Under the pieces are notes generated by a model. It was not told where the DNA came from, did not search any database, and worked only from the letters and a program-made list of their open reading frames with translations. A DNA stretch of 53,265 nucleotides from Chloroflexota bacterium (lineage in GTDB: Bacteria > Chloroflexota > Anaerolineae > UBA4142), in NCBI GenBank assembly GCA_016208315.1, contig JACQYF010000092.1:1-53265 (forward strand), written 5' to 3'. This document shows, one piece after another, positions 44,874-53,144 of this stretch (the first letter of the stretch is position 1; every line of letters begins with the position of its first letter). The translations under genes and the position numbers were made by a program.

Positions 44874-44915
44874 GATGAAATGGTGATGCTTGGAAACCAG
44901 AGCCATGTCCAGCAT
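44859..44915 (-). CDS. his operon leader peptide with three consecutive His codons
   Basis: 18 codons, ATG 44915 to TAG 44859: MLDMALVSKHHHFIGVSR. The His codons CAT CAC CAT lie at 44888-44880. The ATG is only ~3 nt from the predicted RNA start, so initiation may be leaderless or use the internal ATG (44906). Stalling at the His triplet when His-tRNA is scarce is the classical control of a his operon; the attenuator terminator follows ~40 nt after the stop. Confidence 0.85.
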   Translation of the reverse strand: MLDMALVSKHHHFIGVSR

Positions 44916-44924
44916 TGTGCGGCG

Positions 44925-44953
44925 ATTATAGTGCAACTAGGCAGAGATGTCAA
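44925..44953 (-). promoter_or_regulatory. Consensus promoter of the his operon
   Basis: TTGACA (44953-44948), exactly 17 nt, TATAAT (44930-44925). It begins 9 nt after the YgiT stop. Confidence 0.92.
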
Positions 44954-44962
44954 ATCATGTTT

Positions 44963-45217
44963 TCAAAGCGAGTAAACGGGCACTACGACTTGACGCTCCA
45001 CCTGCCGTCGTCCGCGCAGGCTCGCGTCAATCGTCTTGAGTACATTCGCCGTGTAATAGCGCGTGGCGCACTGGGCGCATACACCCGCCGGCACATTCTC
45101 GATCAAGACATATTGCCCACGCACTTGCCGATGTAGAGTTACACGCTTTTCGACGATGGCTCCACCGCAATACTCGCAAATCTCGCCTTCCCAAAAACTC
45201 GTGGTTTTATCTTTCAT
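44963..45217 (-). CDS. YgiT-type zinc-finger protein, putative antitoxin
   Basis: 84 residues. Two Cys pairs (CEYCGG and CAQCATRYY) around a VTLHRQVRGQYVLIENVPAGVC core, the YgiT/MqsA zinc-finger family, though without the C-terminal HTH of MqsA. It pairs with the overlapping DUF4258 gene, as in many bacterial loci regarded as toxin-antitoxin modules. The ATG lies inside the end of the DUF4258 frame (11-nt overlap). Confidence 0.85.
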   Translation of the reverse strand: MKDKTTSFWEGEICEYCGGAIVEKRVTLHRQVRGQYVLIENVPAGVCAQCATRYYTANVLKTIDASLRGRRQVERQVVVPVYSL

Positions 45218-45488
45218 TCTTTGGTTTGTCCTCATAAACGGTGATGATGCGAACTTTGCCTGTCTCGGTAATGCGACACACAATCCCGATACGCCGTTTG
45301 TCCAGAGCCGATCCAACTATCTCATACTTGCTTTCCCTTGGCCAGGTCTTCCTAATTCGTCCCACAAGAATACATTGTTCCACGTCATAGATGTCGAGAC
45401 CGTCGGCAAAGGCAGCATCATCTGCGTGTTCCGTCAGGTAATAGAGACCGGCAATAACAAGTTCTCGGATCTGTCCGATTCTGCTCAA
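45207..45488 (-). CDS. DUF4258 protein, putative toxin
   Basis: 93 residues. GLYYLTEHADDAAFADGLDI then DVEQCILVGRIRKTWPRESK, a BECR-like small fold related to RelE-type toxins, with GIVCRITETGKVRIITVYED at the end. TTG start at 45488 with GAGGAG upstream. Toxin activity is inferred from family pairing only. Confidence 0.8.
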   Translation of the reverse strand: MSRIGQIRELVIAGLYYLTEHADDAAFADGLDIYDVEQCILVGRIRKTWPRESKYEIVGSALDKRRIGIVCRITETGKVRIITVYEDKPKNER

Positions 45489-45529
45489 GTGCGTCTCCTC
45501 GATGATGGCTCACTCGGCGCTGTGACGAA

Positions 45530-45558
45530 ATCATAGTCCAACTGCTGGCCGTTGTCAA
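45530..45558 (-). promoter_or_regulatory. Promoter of the DUF4258/YgiT pair
   Basis: TTGACA (45558-45553), 17 nt, TATGAT (45535-45530). Its -35 lies 9 bp from the -35 of the divergent arg promoter. Confidence 0.85.
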
Positions 45559-45567
45559 ATGCCGAAT

Positions 45568-45596
45568 TTGACAGTAGAGGTCATCTGTGATATATT
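45568..45596 (+). promoter_or_regulatory. Promoter of the arg operon
   Basis: TTGACA (45568-45573), 17 nt, TATATT (45591-45596). RNA would start near 45603, giving a ~180-nt leader before argC. Confidence 0.9.
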
Positions 45597-45621
45597 CTCG
45601 CCAACTTGGAGTAAATGGCAA

Positions 45622-45699
45622 ATGGCTCACAACTCGTTCGCCCCTCGCCCGCGTAAGACACCAGCCCACCGGTCTGGTGTAATTGCCGTTGCTCTCTAA
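45622..45699 (+). CDS. arg operon leader peptide
   Basis: 25 codons: MAHNSFAPRPRKTPAHRSGV then IAVAL. Arg codons at positions 9, 11 and 17 (CGC, CGT, CGG) overlap the first arm of the attenuator hairpin (45658-45664). GGAG is 10 nt before the ATG. A 13-codon alternative frame begins at 45615 with poorer spacing. Confidence 0.65.
   Translation: MAHNSFAPRPRKTPAHRSGVIAVAL
45658..45680 (+). promoter_or_regulatory. Arms 1 and 2 of the arg attenuator
   Basis: ACACCAG (45658-45664) pairs with CTGGTGT (45674-45680). The second arm overlaps GGTCTGG (45671-45677), which can instead pair with CCAGACC (45736-45742), the first arm of the terminator: an antiterminator. Confidence 0.75.
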
Positions 45700-45735
45700 T
45701 CGCGCGAACTTCTGCACACGCGAATCGCAAGCAAC

Positions 45736-45767
45736 CCAGACCGCTGAATCAGTGGGTCTGGTTTTTT
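45736..45767 (+). terminator. Intrinsic terminator in the arg leader (attenuator)
   Basis: CCAGACC (45736-45742) with GGTCTGG (45755-45761), then six T. It lies 17 nt before the argC start, so it must be conditional. Confidence 0.9.
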
Positions 45768-45784
45768 GTTTCAATGAGGTCTGT

Positions 45785-46792
45785 ATGGTTAAGGTTGGAA
45801 TCGTCGGCGCAAGCGGTTATACGGGAATCGAACTGGTCAAGATTTTTGCGCGCCATCCTCAAGTCGAAATCACGTTTGCCACATCCGACAGTTACGTCGG
45901 CAAACAGCTGAGCGACGCGTTCCCCTGCGCGTACGACATCCCGCTCATCGCGCACGAAGCCGCGCCGCTTGCCGAAGCCGACGTCGTCTTCCTCGCGCTC
46001 CCACACGGCGCGTCCGCCGATTTCGCCAAGCGCGCGCTCGATGCCGGCGCAAGCGTGATTGACCTCTCCGCCGACTTTCGGCTGCACGATGCCGCCGTGT
46101 ACGAAAAGTTCTACGGGTTAAAGCACCACGTCCCCGAACTGCTTCCGCAAGCGGTCTACGGCTTGCCCGAACTGCACCGCGAGCAAATCAAAAACTCGAA
46201 ACTGATCGCCAACCCTGGCTGTTATCCGACCGGTGTGATTCTCGGCCTTGCGCCGATTGTGCGCGCCGGCGCGAATGACGGAACCATCATCGTGGATTCC
46301 AAATCGGGCGTTTCAGGCGCGGGACGCAAGCCGTCGCTGACCACACATTTCGTCGAGGTGTATGACAATTTTGCACCGTACAATATTGGAAGGGTTCACC
46401 GACATCTATCGGAGATGGAGCAGGAACTGAGGGAAATCAGGGAAAATGCGACGTTGATCTTCTCACCGCATTTGCTGCCCGTGAACCGCGGCATCCTTTC
46501 GACAATGTACGTGAAATTGAGTGACGGTTGGGACGAGCAAGCACTGCGCGAACTCTACGCAGACACCTACCGCGGCGAGCCGTTCGTCCGAATCCTGCCC
46601 AGCGGGCAAATCGCCTCGCTCGCGCACAGCGTATACACGAATTACTGCGTCATCTCGATCCACGCCGTACCCGATGTGGGCCAGGCGATCATCTGCGCCA
46701 GCATTGATAACCTCGTCAAAGGCGCGTCGGGGCAGGCGGTGCAGAACATGAATTTGATGTTTGGGTGTTCAGAGACTACTGCACTCTTATGA
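45785..46792 (+). CDS. argC: N-acetyl-gamma-glutamyl-phosphate reductase ArgC
   Basis: 335 residues. N-terminal NADPH loop GIVGASGYTGIELVK, LALPHGAS, VIDLSADFRL, the catalytic Cys in ANPGCYPTG, SGVSGAGRKPS and the late GASGQAVQNMN. ATG 45785 with GAGG upstream; an in-frame earlier start crosses the leader terminator. First gene after the attenuator. A LysY role on LysW-bound substrates cannot be excluded. Confidence 0.95.
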   Translation: MVKVGIVGASGYTGIELVKIFARHPQVEITFATSDSYVGKQLSDAFPCAYDIPLIAHEAAPLAEADVVFLALPHGASADFAKRALDAGASVIDLSADFRLHDAAVYEKFYGLKHHVPELLPQAVYGLPELHREQIKNSKLIANPGCYPTGVILGLAPIVRAGANDGTIIVDSKSGVSGAGRKPSLTTHFVEVYDNFAPYNIGRVHRHLSEMEQELREIRENATLIFSPHLLPVNRGILSTMYVKLSDGWDEQALRELYADTYRGEPFVRILPSGQIASLAHSVYTNYCVISIHAVPDVGQAIICASIDNLVKGASGQAVQNMNLMFGCSETTALL

Positions 46793-46796
46793 GCGT

Positions 46797-46835
46797 AAAG
46801 CGTAAAACGTAAACCTGAAGTCTGGAAGCTGAAAC
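46797..46835. repeat. Half word array, family C
   Basis: GCGTAAAGCGTAAAACGTAA with no clear opposite arm, between argC and argB. Confidence 0.6.
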
Positions 46836-47579
46836 ATGCTTGTGCTGAAGGTCGGCGGCAACGAAATAGACGATGCGAGTTTCTTGGACGGATTCGCGCG
46901 GGCGGTCGCGGGGATGAGTGAGACACCCGTGATCGTGCATGGCGGCGGCAAAGAGATTGCCGACTTGCAGGTCAAGTTCGGCCTGACGCCGCGTTTCGTC
47001 GAGGGGTTGCGTGTGACCGATGAAGCTTCGCTCGCCATTGCCGAGATGGTGTTGAGCGGACGCGTGAACAAGCGCATCGTCGCCGCGCTCATCCAGGCGG
47101 GAGTGGACGCGATTGGCTTGAGCGGCGTGGACCGTGGGCTAGTGCGCGTCGAAAAGATGCAGCATCCCGGCGGCGATTTGGGCCGCGTGGGACGCGTGGT
47201 GAGCGTGCGCGGCGAGGTGCTGTGCGATTTCGTCGAGCGTCGAATCGCGCCGGTAGTCTCGCCGATTTCGCTCGGCGCGGAGGGCGCGTACAACGTCAAT
47301 GCCGATTCGGTCGCCTGCGCGATTGGCAGCGCGGTGAACGCGGATGCGGTGGTCTTTGTCACGAATGTCGCCGGAGTGATGCAGAGCGATCAGATCATTC
47401 CCGCGCTGACCGCCGCCGAAGCGGAAAAGTTGATCAAGTCCCAAGTCATTCGCGGCGGCATGATCCCCAAAGTCCGCGCCGCGCTCGACGCGATCAAGAG
47501 CGGCGCGTGCGCGGCGCGGATCACGAATTTAGAGGGACTGGCGAATGGGGGCGGAACGATCGTGATGCGGGATGCGTGA
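46836..47579 (+). CDS. argB: Acetylglutamate kinase ArgB
   Basis: 247 residues of the amino-acid kinase family. VLKVGGNEID, VIVHGGGKEI, FVEGLRVTDEASLAIAEMVL (typical of ArgB rather than LysZ), NADSVACAIGSA, and GGMIPKVRAALDAIKSG. It phosphorylates N-acetylglutamate. The start is 43 nt after argC with GGAAG upstream. Confidence 0.95.
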   Translation: MLVLKVGGNEIDDASFLDGFARAVAGMSETPVIVHGGGKEIADLQVKFGLTPRFVEGLRVTDEASLAIAEMVLSGRVNKRIVAALIQAGVDAIGLSGVDRGLVRVEKMQHPGGDLGRVGRVVSVRGEVLCDFVERRIAPVVSPISLGAEGAYNVNADSVACAIGSAVNADAVVFVTNVAGVMQSDQIIPALTAAEAEKLIKSQVIRGGMIPKVRAALDAIKSGACAARITNLEGLANGGGTIVMRDA

Positions 47580-47612
47580 TTCGTAATTCGTAATTCGTAA
47601 TTCGGCACTCGA
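47578..47612. repeat. Word array, family M (GTAATTCGTAATTC)
   Basis: Four copies of ATTCGTA in tandem, one orientation, between argB and argD. Confidence 0.7.
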
Positions 47613-47626
47613 AAAATGGAGGAGAG

Positions 47627-48811
47627 ATGAATTCGCAGGAAATCTTTGACGCAGAAAAAAAGTACATCGTTCCTACCTACGCGCGGCCGCCGTTCGTGCT
47701 GACGCACGGCGAGGGCGTGTACGTGTTTGACGCCGAGGGCAAAAAGTATTTGGACTGCGCCGCCGGCATCGCCGTCAACGCGCTCGGCTACAACGACCCG
47801 ATGCTCGTCGCCGCGATGCAAGAAGCCGCGCAGGGATTACTCCACACCTCGAACCTGTTCTACACCGAGCCGCAAGTCCAACTCGCCAAAGCATTGGTCG
47901 AAAAATCGTTTGCCGACAAGGTTTACTTTGCGAACACCGGCACCGAAGCCGTCGAGGGCGCGCTGAAATTCGCGCGCAAGTATCACAAAGAGCGCGGCGA
48001 CGCAAATCGCGTCAATTTTGTCGCGTTCAGGGGCAGTTTCCACGGTCGGACGATGGGCAGTCTCGCGCTCACCGATTCCGAAAAGTACCAGGGGCCGTTT
48101 CGACCGCTCATGCCGGGCGCGAGCTTTGCGAATTTCAACTATCTCGGTTCGGCGCGCAAAGAGATCACCGAGGAAACCGCGGCCGTGATCATCGAGCCAG
48201 TGCAGGGCGAAGGCGGCGTGTTTCCGGCGAGCGAAGAGTTTTTGCGGGGCTTGCGCGAGCTGTGCGACGAGCGCGGCGCGCTCCTCATTTTCGACGAAAT
48301 CCAGTGCGGCATGGGCCGCACCGGCAAGTTGTGGGCGCATGAATGGGCGGGCGTCAAGCCCGATATGATGGCGCTGGCGAAACCGCTCGCGGGCGGCCTG
48401 CCGATTGGCGCGCTCCTCGTGACGGATGCGGTCTCGAGCAGTTTACATGTTGGCGAGCATGGTACGACGTTCGGCGGCGGACCGATGATCACGTCGGTCG
48501 CGCTCAAGGTGCTCGACCGCATCAGCGACCCGAAATTCCTCGCTCACGTTCAAGAAACGGGCGCGTACCTGATGGAGCGCTTGTGCGAGATTAATTCGCC
48601 GCACATCAAGCAAGTGCGCGGGCGCGGCCTGATGGTCGGCGTGGAACTGGATATTGACGCGGCCCAGGTCACGCAAAAAGGTTACGCGCACGGTCTGCTG
48701 CTCATCAAGGCGCGCGAGCGCGTCGTCCGTTTCGTTCCGCCGCTCGTGATCGAAAAGCCGCACATTGACGAGTTGGTGGACAAATTCGGCAAGATACTGG
48801 CAGAGGTTTAG
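47627..48811 (+). CDS. argD: Acetylornithine aminotransferase ArgD
   Basis: 394 residues, class III PLP aminotransferase. GEGVYVFDAEGKKYLDC, FANTGTEAVEGALKFARK, FRGSFHGRTMGSLALT, EPVQGEGGVFP, LLIFDEIQCGMGRTGK and the PLP Lys in MALAKPLAGGLPIGALL. GGAGGAG before the ATG. It may also serve LysW-linked aminoadipate semialdehyde (LysJ role), since no lysJ is near lysX. Confidence 0.95.
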   Translation: MNSQEIFDAEKKYIVPTYARPPFVLTHGEGVYVFDAEGKKYLDCAAGIAVNALGYNDPMLVAAMQEAAQGLLHTSNLFYTEPQVQLAKALVEKSFADKVYFANTGTEAVEGALKFARKYHKERGDANRVNFVAFRGSFHGRTMGSLALTDSEKYQGPFRPLMPGASFANFNYLGSARKEITEETAAVIIEPVQGEGGVFPASEEFLRGLRELCDERGALLIFDEIQCGMGRTGKLWAHEWAGVKPDMMALAKPLAGGLPIGALLVTDAVSSSLHVGEHGTTFGGGPMITSVALKVLDRISDPKFLAHVQETGAYLMERLCEINSPHIKQVRGRGLMVGVELDIDAAQVTQKGYAHGLLLIKARERVVRFVPPLVIEKPHIDELVDKFGKILAEV

Positions 48812-48821
48812 CCGACCCGAC

Positions 48822-49352
48822 ATGATGATACGAAGAGCAGTTAAGGACGACACATACCAAATATCGCAATTGGTGAACCTTGGCGAACGCGAGGGGCAAC
48901 TCTTGCCGCGATCGCTTGATTCGATTCGAGAAAGCATCGGCGATTGGATCGTCGCGGCAGAAAAGAACCGGATCATTGGATGCGGCTCGCTCGTGGAGAT
49001 GGGGCCAACTCTGAGCGAGGTGCGCTCGCTCGCCGTCGCGCCCGAGTATCGCAAGCACGGCATCGGCGGACAACTGGTCGAGGCGCTGATCGCCGCGGCG
49101 CGTGAGCGTGAGATTCCCACCGTGTTCGCGCTGACGCGCGCGGTGCCGTTTTTCGAAAAGCTCGGATTTACCGTGACGGTGAAAGACGACTTTCCTGAAA
49201 AGGTCTGGCGCGATTGCCTGATCTGCCCCGTCCGTCACGCGTGCGACGAGGTCGCGGTGGTACGGCCCGTCGAGGATGGGAGTGTGGTAGTGTGGGAGCA
49301 AAACAAAGGATTTCTGATTCCTACTCGGCAATTCGCAACTCTCGGTTCGTAA
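48822..49352 (+). CDS. GNAT N-acetylglutamate synthase-like protein (short ArgA type)
   Basis: 176 residues. RRAVKDDTYQISQLVN, LPRSLDSIRESIGDWIVA, SLAVAPEYRKHGIGGQLVE (acetyl-CoA loop), FALTRAVPFFEKLGF, and the tail KVWRDCLICPVRHACDEVAV that marks short single-domain ArgA-like enzymes. It supplies N-acetylglutamate, although ArgJ can recycle acetyl groups. The C-terminus (about 30 residues) extends beyond relatives. Located between argD and argG. Confidence 0.85.
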   Translation: MMIRRAVKDDTYQISQLVNLGEREGQLLPRSLDSIRESIGDWIVAAEKNRIIGCGSLVEMGPTLSEVRSLAVAPEYRKHGIGGQLVEALIAAAREREIPTVFALTRAVPFFEKLGFTVTVKDDFPEKVWRDCLICPVRHACDEVAVVRPVEDGSVVVWEQNKGFLIPTRQFATLGS

Positions 49353-49387
49353 ATCATAAATCTGAAATCTGAAATTTGAAATTTCGA
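49345..49387. repeat. Word array, family G
   Basis: AAATCATAAATCTGAAATCT in one orientation, from the end of the GNAT gene to just before argG. Confidence 0.7.
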
Positions 49388-49397
49388 GGGGGTCGCG

Positions 49398-50660
49398 GTG
49401 GCAAAACAAAAAGCAGGCAAAGTCGTGCTCGCGTATTCGGGCGGACTGGACACGTCGGTGATTGTGCCGTGGTTGAAGGAGAACTATGACTGCGAAGTCA
49501 TCTGCGTCTGCGCCAACATCGGTCAAGGCGATGATTTGAGCGGCGTCGAAGCCAAGGCCATCGCCAGCGGCGCGAGCAAATGCTACGTGCAAGATTTGCG
49601 CGAGGAATTCATCGTCAGGTACATTTATCCAACTCTGCAAGCTGGCGCGGTCTACGAGCGCAAGTACCTGCTCGGCACCTCGTTCGCGCGCCCGCTGATC
49701 GCCAAAGCGCAGATCGAAGTTGCGGAGCAGGAGGGCGCGGACGCTGTTTCGCACGGCGCGACGGGCAAGGGCAACGATCAGGTGCGTTTCGAATTGACGT
49801 ATCAGGCGCTGAATCCCAAGTTGCGCGTGATCGCACCCTGGCGCGAATGGACGATTCGCTCGCGCGAAGACGCGATCAAGTATGCCAAGGAACACAACGT
49901 TCCCGTCGCCGCGACCGTAAAATCCATCTACTCGCGCGACTGGAATCTCTGGCATCTCTCGCACGAGGGCGGCATCCTCGAAGACCCGTGGCAGGAACCG
50001 GAAGCCGCGATGTATCAGCTTTCCGTTTCGCCCGAACAAGCGCCCGACGAAGCCGAATACGTCGAGATCGAATTTGAATGCGGCGTGCCGCGCAAGATCA
50101 ATGGTGAGGCCATGGGCGCGATCGAACTGGTCACGACATTGAATCAACTCGGCGCAAAGCACGGCGTCGGGCGGATTGACCTTGTCGAGAATCGCCTGGT
50201 CGGAATGAAATCGCATGGCGTGTACGAAACGCCGGGCGGCACGATTCTCGCCGAGGCGCACGACGCGCTGGAACAGATTTGTCTCGACCGCGAGACGCTG
50301 CACTATAAACAGCAAATCGCGCTCCGCTACGCCGACCTCGTGTACAACGGCCAGTGGTTCACGGCGCTGCGTGAGGCACTCGACGCCTTTGTCCGCGAGA
50401 CGCAAAGGACGATGACGGGCGCGGTGCGCATGAAACTGTACAAGGGCAATGTGATGCTGGTCGGGCGCAAGTCGCCGTTTAGTCTGTACCGCGAGGATTA
50501 CGCGACGTTTGGTCAAGAGGACGTCTACAATCAAAAGGACGCCGAAGGATTCATCCGCCTGTTCGGCCTGCCGATGAAGGTGCGCGCTCTGATTGACATC
50601 GAGCGACACGGCAAGAGCACGTACGCCGCGCCGGATTATTCGCAGTTTAAGCGGGATTGA
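49398..50660 (+). CDS. argG: Argininosuccinate synthase ArgG
   Basis: 420 residues. The P-loop-like ATP pyrophosphatase motif [16 protein letters not shown] is at about residues 11-26; [16 protein letters not shown] and [16 protein letters not shown] follow. It joins citrulline and aspartate. GTG start with GAGGGGG upstream. argF and argH are not in the window. Confidence 0.96.
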   Translation: MAKQKAGKVVLAYSGGLDTSVIVPWLKENYDCEVICVCANIGQGDDLSGVEAKAIASGASKCYVQDLREEFIVRYIYPTLQAGAVYERKYLLGTSFARPLIAKAQIEVAEQEGADAVSHGATGKGNDQVRFELTYQALNPKLRVIAPWREWTIRSREDAIKYAKEHNVPVAATVKSIYSRDWNLWHLSHEGGILEDPWQEPEAAMYQLSVSPEQAPDEAEYVEIEFECGVPRKINGEAMGAIELVTTLNQLGAKHGVGRIDLVENRLVGMKSHGVYETPGGTILAEAHDALEQICLDRETLHYKQQIALRYADLVYNGQWFTALREALDAFVRETQRTMTGAVRMKLYKGNVMLVGRKSPFSLYREDYATFGQEDVYNQKDAEGFIRLFGLPMKVRALIDIERHGKSTYAAPDYSQFKRD

Positions 50661-50663
50661 GTG

Positions 50664-50725
50664 GAGAGTATGGGAGTATGGGAGTATGGGAGTATGGGAG
50701 TCACTCCCATACTCGCACACTTCGT
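50664..50725. repeat. Word-array palindrome, family N (GTATGGGA / TCCCATAC)
   Basis: Four copies of AGTATGGG on the left, then ACTCCCATACTCGC on the right, between argG and argJ. Confidence 0.85.
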
Positions 50726-50737
50726 TGAGGATGATGA

Positions 50738-51925
50738 ATGCTAACGGAAAATAACGGTGTGACAGCTCCCAAAGGATTTCGCGCTGCCGGTGTCGCGTGT
50801 GGGTTGAAACCGAACGGCGCGCTCGATCTCGCGCTCTTGGCGAGCGACAGCGATTGCGCGTGCGCGGGCGTGTTCACGACGAATCGCGTGCAAGCCGCGC
50901 CGGTCGTGTATGACAAGCAAGTGCTCGCGACCAATCCCGATTCGATTCGCGCGGTTGTAGCAAATAGTCGCTGCGCCAACGCGTGTACGGGCGATGCCGG
51001 ACTCGAAGATGCGCGCGCGATGGCCGAAGCGGCGGCGCAAGCGATTGGCCGCCGCGCCGATCAAGTGCTCGTGCTCTCGACCGGCGTCATCGGCACGCGG
51101 CTTGAGATGGCCAAGATTCGCGCGGGAATTGCGGATGCTGCGCCGCGGCTGTCTATCGAAGGTGGCGCGGATGCGGCGCGTGCGATCATGACCACCGATA
51201 CACGTCCCAAAGTTTACGCATTACGTTTTACGCATTACGCAATAGCCGGCATGTGTAAGGGTGCGGGCATGATTCACCCGAACATGGCGACGATGTTGGC
51301 AGTAATCACCACCGATGTCAGAATTGCGCCTAACCTGTTGAATCAGGCATTGCACGCCGCGGTTGCCAAGAGTTTCAACCGCGTCAGCGTGGATGGCGAT
51401 ATGAGCACGAATGACACGTTGCTTGTGCTGGCGAATGGCGCATCAGGATTTGAGATTGGAGATTTGGAGATTAGAGATTTTACGAACGCGCTGACGCAAG
51501 TGGCGATAGAGCTTGCGAAGCAAATTGCGCGCGACGGGGAAGGCGCGACCAAGTTTGTCGAGATCAACGTGACCGGCGCGGCCAGCGAGCACGATGCCGC
51601 GCGCGTCGCCAAGGCCATCGCCAATTCGCCCCTCGTCAAGACGGCGATTTACGGGGCCGATGCGAACTGGGGACGCGTGGTTTGCGCGGCGGGCTATAGC
51701 GGCGTCGAGGTCGAGCCGAACAAGATGGCGCTCTGGTTTGGCGATGTAAATGTGTTTGCCCGGGGCACGCCGACGAACTTCGACGAAGCCGATTCCACGC
51801 GCGCCATCTCGGGCGCCGACGTGACGATTCGCCTCGATCTGGGAATGGGCCGCGCGAACGCCACCGTATGGACGTGCGATTTGTCGCATGATTACGTGAC
51901 GATTAACGGAAAATACAGAACGTAA
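50738..51925 (+). CDS. argJ: Glutamate N-acetyltransferase ArgJ
   Basis: 395 residues, Ntn-type autoproteolytic enzyme. APKGFRAAGVACGLK at the N-terminus, VVANSRCANACTG, AGMCKGAGMIHPNMATML, where the cleavage Ala-Thr pair gives the Thr nucleophile, DGEGATKFVEI and YGADANWGRVVCAAGYSG. Two stretches inside are built of intergenic-type words (51213-51240, 51447-51480) without shifting conserved segments. Recycles acetyl from N-acetylornithine to glutamate. Confidence 0.95.
   Translation: MLTENNGVTAPKGFRAAGVACGLKPNGALDLALLASDSDCACAGVFTTNRVQAAPVVYDKQVLATNPDSIRAVVANSRCANACTGDAGLEDARAMAEAAAQAIGRRADQVLVLSTGVIGTRLEMAKIRAGIADAAPRLSIEGGADAARAIMTTDTRPKVYALRFTHYAIAGMCKGAGMIHPNMATMLAVITTDVRIAPNLLNQALHAAVAKSFNRVSVDGDMSTNDTLLVLANGASGFEIGDLEIRDFTNALTQVAIELAKQIARDGEGATKFVEINVTGAASEHDAARVAKAIANSPLVKTAIYGADANWGRVVCAAGYSGVEVEPNKMALWFGDVNVFARGTPTNFDEADSTRAISGADVTIRLDLGMGRANATVWTCDLSHDYVTINGKYRT
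51213..51240. repeat. Intergenic-type words inside argJ (family C)
   Basis: TTTACGCATTACGTTTTACG then CATTACGC; encodes VYALRFTHYA just before the catalytic region. Confidence 0.7.
51447..51480. repeat. Intergenic-type words inside argJ (family E)
   Basis: GATTTGAGATTGGAGATTTG then GAGATTAGAGATTT; encodes FEIGDLEIRDF in a loop between conserved segments. Confidence 0.7.
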
Positions 51926-53144
51926 AACGTGAAACGTAAGGCGTAACCAAACGAAACTGCCGCGTTTTGAGCAGACGCCAGTCTGCGTCAGCATCCCGCT
52001 GATGCCAAATCGTTAGCGTCTGCTTGGCGGTGTTGATCGTGGCACGCACGTATTCGCCCATCCATTTTCGACCCACGTCCCAGGTTTCGTTTAACAACTC
52101 GATGTGTCCCGCCGGTTTGACTTTCCGCATGAAATGTAAGCGTCCGGCGGTAATGGGTAAGCGTCCCTCCGGAATCTGTCGTGCAAGCGGCAGCGTCAAG
52201 CGCACGATGGGCACACCGCGGCGCATCTCCGCAGGGGTCTGTCCACCCAACGCGGGCGGTTCGTAGACGGTGTGATACCACCGCTCAAAGGTGGGCACTT
52301 CGGCTTGCACATGCGCCCGATTGCGGAACTCCGCCTTGTTCCAGAAAGCGCCGACCCACACACTGTGAAAGGACTCAATCTGGTAATTGCGCTTCGCTTC
52401 GTAAAAAGGAGTGAAGAGCGGTTCGATGCCACAGAATAAGCACAAGCGCACGACGCGACCCAGGATACGCGCATGGGTATGTCCACCACAAAAGAGCGCT
52501 TCATTGTCCAGTTGTTCGATCTGCGGGAGCCCCAACTTGCTCCATGTTGCTACCAGATGCTCGCAGCCAATCGCACTCGATTTCTCAGGAAACTGCGAGA
52601 GTGAGACCGCATGGCTATAGTGATCGATCGTGTGAAAGTTCTCAATGGTTTCCCCGCCGCGAATATGGCGGGTGATGATGTCGGTCGCATGAATCACATT
52701 CACGTCCCAGGCGACCGGCCACGGATAATAGGCGGAGTCACGGCCATTGCCCACGGGATGGGTCAAGTCATGGGCGCGCAAGATCCGATCAATGGTCGGC
52801 ACACTGGGCAAGGGATCCGTGTGCAAATCCTCCAAGCGATCCTGGATGACGCCGGGCCCGATGAACCCATACTTGGTGTCGGTCGTGGCGGCGGCTTCCA
52901 ACGTTTGGCGCATCGCAACGACCGCGTGGACCACGGGGTCCGGCATCGCGTCCGGTGATGTACACGGCGCGCGGGATCGATCCGCAAAGTCGGTGCGTGG
53001 GTTGTGGCGATACTCCGCCCACCACTTGTCAAACCAACTGGTGCTCCGGCCAAGATCGGTACAAATGGCTTTTCGCGATTCATGCGCTAAACGGCGACGG
53101 ATGGCTTCGCGTCGCAGGGCTTGCTCGCTCGTGTCGGTGTCCAT
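51903..53144 (-). CDS. IS481-like transposase (HTH plus DDE integrase core)
   Basis: 413 residues. N-terminal HTH (RREAIRRRLAHESRKAICTDL, then STSWFDKWWAEYR) and a DDE core with first Asp in VIHATDIITRH, second in QLDNEALFCGG, and Glu in KRNYQIESFHSVW. The C-terminal ~25 residues (LLKTRQFRLVTPY onward) are encoded by a family C word array and overlap the argJ stop by 23 nt, so the native end was probably lost or lies beyond the element. ATG 53144 with AGGAGG upstream. Confidence 0.85.
   Translation of the reverse strand: MDTDTSEQALRREAIRRRLAHESRKAICTDLGRSTSWFDKWWAEYRHNPRTDFADRSRAPCTSPDAMPDPVVHAVVAMRQTLEAAATTDTKYGFIGPGVIQDRLEDLHTDPLPSVPTIDRILRAHDLTHPVGNGRDSAYYPWPVAWDVNVIHATDIITRHIRGGETIENFHTIDHYSHAVSLSQFPEKSSAIGCEHLVATWSKLGLPQIEQLDNEALFCGGHTHARILGRVVRLCLFCGIEPLFTPFYEAKRNYQIESFHSVWVGAFWNKAEFRNRAHVQAEVPTFERWYHTVYEPPALGGQTPAEMRRGVPIVRLTLPLARQIPEGRLPITAGRLHFMRKVKPAGHIELLNETWDVGRKWMGEYVRATINTAKQTLTIWHQRDADADWRLLKTRQFRLVTPYVSRFTFCIFR

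Noticed and set aside
44792..44930. T-box riboswitch upstream of hisZ
   Set aside because: The conserved T-box sequence was not found in the leader, and the His-rich leader peptide explains the terminator better.
45683..45784. Upstream in-frame start for argC
   Set aside because: It would translate through the leader terminator and add residues unlike any ArgC; ATG 45785 fits the family and has GAGG upstream.
48705..50720. Very long minus-strand frame (671 codons) opposite argG
   Set aside because: A shadow of argG and neighbouring coding sequence; no motifs, and it crosses word repeats.
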